From Clostridia bacterium (lineage in GTDB: Bacteria; Bacillota; Clostridia; Christensenellales; UBA3700): 7,652 nt of DNA. Below the pieces are notes generated by a model that was not told the DNA's origin, ran no database searches, and saw only the letters and a list, made by a program, of their open reading frames with translations. Within the stretch, counting starts at the first letter, position 1; the number at the start of each line of letters is the position of its first letter. The position numbers and the translations under genes were made by a program. Where the stretch lies: NCBI GenBank assembly GCA_029067255.1, contig JAIEEW010000217.1, positions 1 to 7,652 on the forward strand, in the 5' to 3' direction. Below, piece by piece: positions 1 through 5,042 of the stretch.

Positions 1-1428
1 GCAAAGAAAGTAATGGAGAAGAAGTACAATACTTTCTATGCAACGGCGTTTTTAGGGATAAGCGTAACCAACTGGACTGTAATAGCGAGCGTACTTATGG
101 GCGTAGCGGTGTTGACGTTTGTGTTTATGCTGATATCGCAGAAGAGAAGGAACAAAGCGGAAGAAGAACTTGACGACGCAAAGGAAGAATATGCAAGAAA
201 CAGAGAAGAAATGCTGTATATGAGAATGAGCGGCAACAATGGGAATATGCAAGGACAGGGATATGCGTACGCTCAGCAACCTGCAATAGGGATAGAAGAT
301 ATGCGCGGAATGATAAACGAAGCGGTATCTGCGATGTTGCCAAACGTACAGCAGTACTTACCGCAACAAGCGTCGGTGAATGAAGAACTGGTACAGAAAC
401 TTATAGAGCAGAACGCGCAAAATGAAGAGAGAATAAAAGAGTTAACGGAGAAGAATAACGAAACAATAAAGAAGATGTCCGAGCGGAACGACGAGCGGAT
501 AGAGAGATTCCTACAAAAACTGTCCGAGCAGAAACCTGCGGAGAAAGAAGCAGAAAGAGAAGTCGCAGCGGCTAATGTAAACGACGAAATAATAAAGACG
601 ATTTTGCAGGGGCAGAAAGAAATAATGGAAAGACTGTCAAGGCAAGAAGAAATAAAGACTCAAACGATGGTAATACCCACAGAAAAGTCGACGACGGAAA
701 GATTAGTGGAGTACGATAGAAATAGCGAAAAGATAGAGATGTTAATGCGGAATCAGGAAATGCTGATGCAAAGAATGAACGATTTGGCAATAAATACGGC
801 ATTAAGCAGACAAACGGTAGTACAGCAACCCGCTCCGCAGATAGTAGAGAAAGTAGTAGAAAAACCTATTGAAAAAGTCGTAGAAAAAGAAGTCCGCGTG
901 GAAGTACCGGTCGAAGTAGAGAAGATAGTAGAGAAAGAAGTGGTAAAGGAAGTAAAGGTAGAAGTTCCAGTCGTAAAAGCAGTACCTTTGACGGTAGAGA
1001 AACCTGCGCCCAAAGCAAAGACGGTCGCTCCCAGACTTACACTCGACGAAGCGTACGCAAAATTGTCTGCTAAACAGAAGAAGTTCTTTGATACGATAAA
1101 AGAATACGCAATGAGCAAAGATAAATGCAAAGAGAAAAAGTCTACGTATTATATCTTGCTGGGACAGTCTTCAGTAAATCCGTTGGTGAAACTGACGATA
1201 AAGAAAGACTGTACGGTAGCGTTGTTCAAGATGGAAGACGAGTTCATGAAAGACATACGACGCAACGCAACTAACGACGGAACGAAAGTCAAAGTAAAGG
1301 AGACTGAACTTATAGTAGGAGACGCTCAAGCGTTGGCAACAGCGAAAGAGATGATAGACTTACGTGAAGACCAAATTGAACGGTATAATGAATACTTAAA
1401 GGAACAGCGCTCCATGAAGCGTAAATAA
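1..1428 (+). CDS. Membrane-anchored coiled-coil protein of unknown function, probably open at its 5' end
   Basis: I do not recognise a named family. The first ATG is at 13 and gives 471 residues, but the frame stays open to base 1 (Ala-Lys-Lys-Val precede the Met) and the 12 visible upstream bases hold no AGGAG-like site, unlike every other gene here. The true start may therefore lie outside the window. Residues below count from the Met at 13. About 22-42 form one hydrophobic transmembrane helix, followed by a basic QKRRNK stretch that suggests N-outside, C-inside topology. About 46-70 and 122-215 are charged, heptad-like coiled coil rich in E, K, N and Q. A Gly/Asn/Met/Tyr/Gln linker covers 71-90. 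About 276-322 are low-complexity VEK and EVxVEVPVE repeats. About 341-467 form a distinct, better-ordered module starting LTLDEAYAKLSAKQKKFF and ending in a basic tail. It may be a cell-envelope scaffold, or the cytoplasmic end of a larger surface protein. Function is unknown. Confidence 0.75.
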   Translation, partial: AKKVMEKKYNTFYATAFLGISVTNWTVIASVLMGVAVLTFVFMLISQKRRNKAEEELDDAKEEYARNREEMLYMRMSGNNGNMQGQGYAYAQQPAIGIEDMRGMINEAVSAMLPNVQQYLPQQASVNEELVQKLIEQNAQNEERIKELTEKNNETIKKMSERNDERIERFLQKLSEQKPAEKEAEREVAAANVNDEIIKTILQGQKEIMERLSRQEEIKTQTMVIPTEKSTTERLVEYDRNSEKIEMLMRNQEMLMQRMNDLAINTALSRQTVVQQPAPQIVEKVVEKPIEKVVEKEVRVEVPVEVEKIVEKEVVKEVKVEVPVVKAVPLTVEKPAPKAKTVAPRLTLDEAYAKLSAKQKKFFDTIKEYAMSKDKCKEKKSTYYILLGQSSVNPLVKLTIKKDCTVALFKMEDEFMKDIRRNATNDGTKVKVKETELIVGDAQALATAKEMIDLREDQIERYNEYLKEQRSMKRK

Positions 1429-1452
1429 GAATAGCAAAGCAATGATTACTTA

Positions 1453-1493
1453 CCCGTCATATTGAGCGAAGCGACAGCGAAGTCGAAATATCT
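1453..1493 (+). repeat. REP-like repeat, copy 1 (variant with internal duplication)
   Basis: This copy reads GTCATATTGAGCG at the left and GTCGAAATATCT at the right, matching the GTCATTCTGAGCG...GTCGAAGAATCT pattern of copies 2 and 4. It carries an extra 11 bp because AGCGAAGCGAC (1465-1475) is followed by AGCGAAGTCGA (1476-1486), an imperfect tandem duplication. Its short stem arms ATATT (1459-1463) and AATAT (1487-1491) remain complementary although both differ from the other copies. It faces copy 2 as an inverted pair. Confidence 0.75.
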
Positions 1494-1520
1494 AAATATA
1501 ATAATATGATAACAATATAG

Positions 1521-1552
1521 ATTAGATTCTTCGACTACGCTCAGAATGACGG
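1521..1552 (-). repeat. REP-like repeat, copy 2
   Basis: All 32 bases are the exact reverse complement of copy 4 (1806-1837). The shared core on the plus strand is AGATTCTTCGACTACGCTC. The 5-bp arms ATTCT (1526-1530) and AGAAT (1543-1547) flank a 12-base loop. Together with copy 1 it forms a roughly 100-bp imperfect palindrome just after the left coding gene, which could fold into a large hairpin in RNA. Confidence 0.85.
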
Positions 1553-1645
1553 TGGAGTGAGAGCGAAGTACACAGGACGTACCCACGAAAATCTTACCAC
1601 TCCCCGCTGTCTAATACAAGCGATGAAAAAGCGGATAAATATAAG

Positions 1646-1678
1646 ACTAGATTCTTCGACTACGCTCGCAATAGCGGG
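1646..1678 (-). repeat. REP-like repeat, copy 3 (diverged)
   Basis: It shares AGATTCTTCGACTACGCTC (1649-1667) exactly with copy 2 but then diverges to GCAATAGCGGG. The second stem arm is changed from AGAAT to GCAAT (1668-1672), so the small hairpin is lost. A degenerate partner, CTCCCCGCTGTC at 1600-1611, lies about 60 bp to the left and roughly mirrors the GCGGGAG at 1674-1680. Copy 3 may thus be one half of a decayed second palindrome. Confidence 0.7.
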
Positions 1679-1803
1679 AGAGAGAACAAAGGTTGTAAAC
1701 TCTACTCGTCATTTGTAATTATACGACAATTAGTTTGAATTGATAGAATAAATAAAGTAATACTTTCTACAATTATCTTAAGAGTACAGAGAAATGAATC
1801 TTT

Positions 1804-1838
1804 ACCCGTCATTCTGAGCGTAGTCGAAGAATCTAATT
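1804..1838 (+). repeat. REP-like repeat, copy 4
   Basis: The copy starts ACCCGTCATTCTGAGCG and ends CGAAGAATCTAATT. Bases 1806-1837 match copy 2 perfectly in inverted orientation over 32 bp. Its arms are ATTCT (1811-1815) and AGAAT (1828-1832). It also shares the flank TTACCCGTCAT with copy 1, so the two plus-oriented copies begin alike. It lies about 50 bp from the galU terminator and is not part of it. Confidence 0.85.
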
Positions 1839-1889
1839 CAAATTAATATCCGTATTAAGTCCGACTAGAATCGAAAATCTAATTATATA

Positions 1890-1920
1890 AAAACGGCGAA
1901 GCGTTGGACTTCGCCGTTTT
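1890..1920 (-). terminator. Rho-independent terminator of galU, probably bidirectional
   Basis: A perfect 12-bp stem (AAAACGGCGAAG at 1890-1901, CTTCGCCGTTTT at 1909-1920) closes a 7-base loop. On the minus strand it begins 16 bases after the galU stop and ends in a run of five T, followed by ATATAATT. On the plus strand it is also followed by a T-rich stretch (TTTTGGGTTTT), so it may also stop transcripts arriving from the left gene. Confidence 0.9.
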
Positions 1921-1936
1921 GGGTTTTAGCAAATTT

Positions 1937-2806
1937 TTATAGTTGTAGACTTTTAATATACGCTTTAAGTCCTTCGCTAAGATTTTTGTCGCGAAGTCCA
2001 TATTCTATTGTCGCCTGTATATATCCAAGTTTATCGCCGACGTCATAACGTCTGCCGTCAAACGTATAGGCGTACGCGCCTGCAGAATCGGCTATCGTCT
2101 GTATTGCGTCGGTTAGGCATACTTCGCCGTTGGGCATGGCGGGAGTCTTTTTCAGTACGTCGAAAATATCCGGCGTGAGAATATATCTGCCTATGCTTGC
2201 GATAGTGGACGGAAGTTGATCAATCGGCGGTTTTTCCACAAGTTTGACGACTTCTGCGTATTTGCCTTTGGTTGCGCCGGGTTTGACGATTCCGTATTTG
2301 GACGCTTCTTCTCTCGGCACTTCCTGACATCCTAATATAATTTTTCCGGTAGTTTCGTACGCTTCGATGAGTTGTTTAAGACAAGGTTTTTGCGGATTAT
2401 AAATGATATCGTCGCCGTATAGTACTGCAAAAGGTTCGTTTCCTACGAACGCTTCCGCTTCAAGTACTGCCATGCCGCTTCCGTTCATTTCTTTTTGACG
2501 GACGTAGTAGATATGCGCCATATTGGAAATATCTCTTATCTGTTTGAGATATTCGGTTTTTTGCGCGCGTATCAGTATTTGCTCCAACTCTACGGATATA
2601 TCAAAATGGTCTTCTATACATTTTTTGTTTTTGCCTAGTATAATGAGTATGTCCGTTATACCGCTGTTTACCGCTTCTTCCACAACGTATTGCAGAGTAG
2701 GCGTATCGACTATTGGCAACATTTCTTTGGGTATTGCTTTCGTAACGGGTAAAAATCTCGTTCCGAATCCTGCGGCGGGTATTACCGCTTTTCTGATTTG
2801 CGTCAT
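1937..2806 (-). CDS. galU: UTP--glucose-1-phosphate uridylyltransferase
   Basis: This cytoplasmic enzyme makes UDP-glucose and pyrophosphate from UTP and glucose-1-phosphate, feeding cell-wall polymer, glycolipid, capsule and galactose pathways. At 289 residues it has the usual bacterial length. The nucleotide-binding signature GFGTRFLP...TKAIPKEMLP spans residues 13-31, the metal-binding region is GDD at 131-133, YGIVKP is at 171-176, the sugar-phosphate motif VEKP at 190-193, LTDAI at 231-235 and RRYDVGDK at 252-259. The start has AAGGAG four bases upstream (minus-strand complement of 2811-2816) and its own sigma-A promoter. It is monocistronic, convergent with the left gene and divergent from the ctsR operon. 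One oddity: the usual GLGHAV segment reads GSGMAV (109-114). The family (galU/gtaB) is clear; closely related dTDP- or CDP-sugar pyrophosphorylases are less likely. Confidence 0.95.
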   Translation of the reverse strand: MTQIRKAVIPAAGFGTRFLPVTKAIPKEMLPIVDTPTLQYVVEEAVNSGITDILIILGKNKKCIEDHFDISVELEQILIRAQKTEYLKQIRDISNMAHIYYVRQKEMNGSGMAVLEAEAFVGNEPFAVLYGDDIIYNPQKPCLKQLIEAYETTGKIILGCQEVPREEASKYGIVKPGATKGKYAEVVKLVEKPPIDQLPSTIASIGRYILTPDIFDVLKKTPAMPNGEVCLTDAIQTIADSAGAYAYTFDGRRYDVGDKLGYIQATIEYGLRDKNLSEGLKAYIKSLQL

Positions 2807-2810
2807 AATT

Positions 2811-2816
2811 CTCCTT
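2811..2816 (-). promoter_or_regulatory. galU ribosome binding site
   Basis: On the minus strand AAGGAG stands four bases before the galU ATG (complement of 2804-2806). It fixes the start at this methionine and gives the expected N-terminus shortly before the nucleotide-binding loop. Confidence 0.85.
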
Positions 2817-2852
2817 TTTATTGTTAAAAGTATAATTATTTGTTGTGATTAC

Positions 2853-2881
2853 AGTATATACTATTATATTGAATTTATCAA
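2853..2881 (-). promoter_or_regulatory. Sigma-A promoter of galU
   Basis: On the minus strand, TTGATA (complement of 2876-2881) and TATACT (complement of 2853-2858) are separated by 17 bases. Each hexamer differs from consensus at one position. Transcription would start near 2846, leaving a leader of about 40 bases with the ribosome binding site at its end. No operator is recognised next to it. Confidence 0.8.
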
Positions 2882-3021
2882 GCGCTTTGTTACTTTGCGT
2901 ACCCAAATAAAAATGCATTTTAAGCGTCGCGGTCGAATTTTGCGCGCTATATGCGGGTATTTGTTATTGCGGCGATTGAAAAAATATTTGATAAATTTAC
3001 TGAAAATTTGCATAAAGACTA

Positions 3022-3049
3022 TTGACAAAGGCAAAAATAATGATATAAT
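3022..3049 (+). promoter_or_regulatory. Sigma-A promoter of the ctsR-mcsA-mcsB-clpC operon
   Basis: A consensus -35 TTGACA (3022-3027) and a consensus -10 TATAAT (3044-3049) are separated by 16 bases, and a TG at 3041-3042 adds an extended -10. The predicted start of transcription is near 3056, right at the CtsR operator. Such a strong promoter fits a gene set held down by a repressor and released under stress. Confidence 0.9.
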
Positions 3050-3057
3050 AAAACTAA

Positions 3058-3074
3058 GGTCAAAGAAAGTCAAA
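3058..3074 (+). promoter_or_regulatory. CtsR operator (heptad direct repeat)
   Basis: GGTCAAA (3058-3064), GAA, AGTCAAA (3068-3074) matches the established CtsR box RGTCAAA-NAN-RGTCAAA at every specified position. It lies at or just after the predicted transcription start, so bound CtsR should block initiation. A 6-bp dyad, GAAAGT-CAA-ACTTTC (3065-3079), overlaps its right half. It sits directly upstream of ctsR, implying autoregulation of the whole operon. Confidence 0.95.
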
Positions 3075-3092
3075 CTTTCAAAGGAGCGCAAA

Positions 3093-3548
3093 ATGGCGAA
3101 CATATCGGACGAGATCGAGCAGTTTATACTCTCTATATGGAACGACGACGAAGAATTGAAACTTTCGCGTAACGATTTGGCTCAATATTTCAGCGTTGCT
3201 CCCAGTCAGATAAATTATGTGCTTGCTACGAGATTCAGTTTTGACAAAGGATATATAATAGAATCCAAACGCGGCGGCGGCGGATGTATAACTTTGGTCA
3301 GGATCAACGACGGAAAGGACGAAGTATTGCAGGGGATAATTCAGGAACTCGACAATATTGAAGCGCTGTCTTTCAATCGAGCGTCGAATTTCGTTCATAG
3401 ATTGGAAAGGGAAGGAATAATAGACGGAAAAGAAGGGGATATAATAAAGAGCGCGATAAGCGATAAAGCGTTGAATTTTCCCGCTCATTCCGCCAACGTA
3501 AGGAAGAACGTATTCAAAGAAATTCTTATAGGATTGATGAGGAGATAG
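3093..3548 (+). CDS. ctsR: CtsR, transcriptional repressor of class III stress genes
   Basis: The product is 151 residues, the normal size for this dimeric winged-helix repressor of clp genes. The helix-turn-helix covers about residues 25-45 with the family hallmark VAPSQINYVLATRF (35-48). The wing carries ESKRGGGGCI (57-66); in the family this glycine-rich loop senses heat, and the Arg before it (R60 here) lies in the region that McsB phosphorylates. About 75-151 form the helical C-terminal domain for dimer and adaptor contacts. The ATG at 3093 is chosen because AAGGAG (3081-3086) stands six bases before it and the protein then starts ANISDEIEQF as in homologues. The frame runs open upstream to 2523, but that part is antisense to galU and lies before the promoter. 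It is the first gene of the operon and is autoregulated by the box at 3058. Confidence 0.96.
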   Translation: MANISDEIEQFILSIWNDDEELKLSRNDLAQYFSVAPSQINYVLATRFSFDKGYIIESKRGGGGCITLVRINDGKDEVLQGIIQELDNIEALSFNRASNFVHRLEREGIIDGKEGDIIKSAISDKALNFPAHSANVRKNVFKEILIGLMRR

Positions 3549-3550
3549 TC

Positions 3551-4033
3551 ATGCTGTGTGAGATGTGCCGAAAAAGATTGGCGACGAATTTTGTGAAAAT
3601 AAACGGCAGCGATACCGAGTTGTGCGAAGTTTGCGCTGCCAAACTGAACTTGTACACTCCGTCGGTTGCGGATTTCTTCGATATGATATTCGAACTCGAA
3701 GATTATATGGACTCTCGATATGAAGAAAGAGTTTGTCCCGCTTGCGGAATGAGAGAAAGTCAACTTATAGACGGATATAAATTCGGATGCAGTAAGTGTT
3801 ACGACGTTTTCGCGGACAGGGCGGAAGAGTATTTCAAAGAATTACGCGGCGTGGAGTACAGGGGTCGATTCGCTTCCGACGCTTCTTCCAGAAAACGCAG
3901 ATATTTGAAAGACGCTACGGTAGCGGACATACCGCATTTGTACAGTATGCTTGAATATCCCGCGATCAAGTCTGACGTTGCCAAAACCAGACTGATTCTC
4001 AATAGAATAAAAGAATTAGAAGGGGAAAGGTAA
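3551..4033 (+). CDS. mcsA: McsA, zinc-binding activator of the McsB arginine kinase
   Basis: McsA is a small cytoplasmic protein that binds and stimulates McsB and helps control CtsR. At 160 residues it is about 25 shorter than the B. subtilis protein. Four CxxC pairs are visible, C3/C6, C25/C28, C62/C65 (CPACG) and C80/C83, giving the two treble-clef-like zinc sites of the family. The region that normally carries a UVR motif (about residues 125-157) has the right position and helical character (LILNRIKELEGER end), but its family signature is weak. The start follows the ctsR stop after 2 bp, with GAGGAG (3539-3544) inside the end of ctsR, so translation is probably coupled. Identity rests on the cysteine pattern plus the operon position and is firm; function of the degenerate tail is uncertain. 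Confidence 0.93.
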   Translation: MLCEMCRKRLATNFVKINGSDTELCEVCAAKLNLYTPSVADFFDMIFELEDYMDSRYEERVCPACGMRESQLIDGYKFGCSKCYDVFADRAEEYFKELRGVEYRGRFASDASSRKRRYLKDATVADIPHLYSMLEYPAIKSDVAKTRLILNRIKELEGER

Positions 4034-4034
4034 T

Positions 4035-5027
4035 ATGGTAAGCGCGCATAATACGGTAATATCCAGTCGTGTAAGGCTGGCAAGAAATATAAACGGACTT
4101 GCTTTTCCGGCTATGCTAAGGGGAAACGAGCCAAAGTTGAAGGAATTCTACGCAAAGACGCGAGAGATTTGCGACAGTAGGTTCAAAAATAAATTTTATA
4201 CAGTAAACAGTCTGTCGCAAACGCAGTTGAGTTCGTTGATAGAAAATCATCTTATAAGTCCAGCGCTGTGCGAAAAGCCGTTTGGCGGGATGATAATAAG
4301 CGACGACAGAACAATTTCGGTAATGCTTAACGAAGAAGACCATTTGCGAGAGCAATGCATACTTGGCGGATACAGACTGGACGAAGCCTACCGAACTGTA
4401 GAGAGCGTGGATATTGCTCTTAGAAGCAAGTTGGACATAGCGTTCAAATTGCCGTACGGGCATCTTACCGCGTGTCCCACCAACTTGGGCGCAGGTATGA
4501 GAGCGTCGGTAATGATGTTTCTTCCCGCAATGGCGATAAACCATACTATAGATCTGGAAATCAGAAAGATGCACGCAAGGGGCATAACGTTAAGGGGCGT
4601 TTACGGCGAAGGTTCTACGGCGGACGGATTTATGTATCAGATATCCAACCAGTCGGCTGTGGGAAAGAGCGAAGAAGAGATACTGCAAAAAGTTAAAGGC
4701 GAAGTCGCCAGGCTATGCGAACTCGAAGAGCAGGCGCAGCGCAGCATAAAAGGATTGAATATCGAAGACCAAATATGGCGCGCGTACGGACTATTGAGAT
4801 ACGCTAAAAAACTTTGTCAGAAAGAATTTGTCGACAACGTCGCCCTTGTCAAGTTGGGAGTAATTTACGGCATGTTTGATATTGATATAGATATGCTCAA
4901 CAGATTGATCAACGATACGCAAAAGAATACGCTTTCGCTCAACGCGAGAAGAGAACTCAACGCGAGCGAGAGAGATATTCGAAGAGCGGAAATGATAAAT
5001 GAAAAATTGAAATTATACAGAATATAA
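4035..5027 (+). CDS. mcsB: McsB, protein arginine kinase
   Basis: McsB is related to phosphagen kinases and uses ATP to phosphorylate arginine side chains, marking proteins for ClpCP and inactivating CtsR. The 330 residues contain the nucleotide-binding SSRVRLARN (10-18), the catalytic-loop NEEDHLREQ (99-107) with the expected acidic pair, the conserved cysteine loop ACPTNLGAGMRASVM (146-160), RGVYGEGS (187-194) and YQISNQ (201-206). Near the end RDIRRA (313-318) matches the RDxxRA allosteric phosphoarginine-site motif of McsB, which metabolic kinases lack. The protein starts about 20 residues later than B. subtilis McsB and ends about 10 earlier. The start is fixed by an in-frame TAG at 4017-4019, five codons upstream of the ATG. 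The gap to mcsA is 1 bp, with AGGGGAAAGG before the start. Confidence 0.95.
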   Translation: MVSAHNTVISSRVRLARNINGLAFPAMLRGNEPKLKEFYAKTREICDSRFKNKFYTVNSLSQTQLSSLIENHLISPALCEKPFGGMIISDDRTISVMLNEEDHLREQCILGGYRLDEAYRTVESVDIALRSKLDIAFKLPYGHLTACPTNLGAGMRASVMMFLPAMAINHTIDLEIRKMHARGITLRGVYGEGSTADGFMYQISNQSAVGKSEEEILQKVKGEVARLCELEEQAQRSIKGLNIEDQIWRAYGLLRYAKKLCQKEFVDNVALVKLGVIYGMFDIDIDMLNRLINDTQKNTLSLNARRELNASERDIRRAEMINEKLKLYRI

Positions 5028-5042
5028 TCGAGAGGTGATATT

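Larger units (their letters stand above)
1429..1889. other. Gene-free convergent intergenic region with repeat cluster
   Basis: About 460 bases lie between the stop of the left coiled-coil gene and the galU terminator. No reading frame here has a ribosome binding site or protein-like composition. The stretch holds four copies of a short inverted-repeat-type element, annotated separately, set in AT-rich DNA at about 1494-1520 and 1690-1800. No separate U-tailed terminator is visible for the left gene, so the hairpin formed by the first two repeat copies may serve that role. That last point is inference. Confidence 0.7.

Noticed and set aside
868..978. The VEK/VEVPVE repeats as recent DNA-level tandem repeats
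   Set aside because: The protein motif recurs, but the underlying codons vary and the unit length is irregular, so this looks like selected low-complexity protein sequence.
753..1130. A Ser/Thr/Phe-rich minus-strand frame opposite the VEK repeat region
   Set aside because: Its repetitive TFSTTFS composition is the mirror of the GAA/GTA-rich coding repeat on the other strand, so it is a shadow frame.
1453..1838. A CRISPR array
   Set aside because: The copies occur in both orientations at irregular distances and differ in length; there is no regular spacer pattern and no cas gene.
2882..3021. A riboswitch, CIRCE element or small gene in the galU-ctsR gap
   Set aside because: Apart from the two promoters and the CtsR box I saw no long stem, no GCACTC-type CIRCE repeat and no frame with a ribosome binding site.
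2523..3092. The upstream extension of the ctsR frame to a 341-residue protein
   Set aside because: The first part is antisense to galU, and the rest lies before the operon promoter and operator. The ATG at 3093 has a good ribosome binding site and gives the normal CtsR length and N-terminus.
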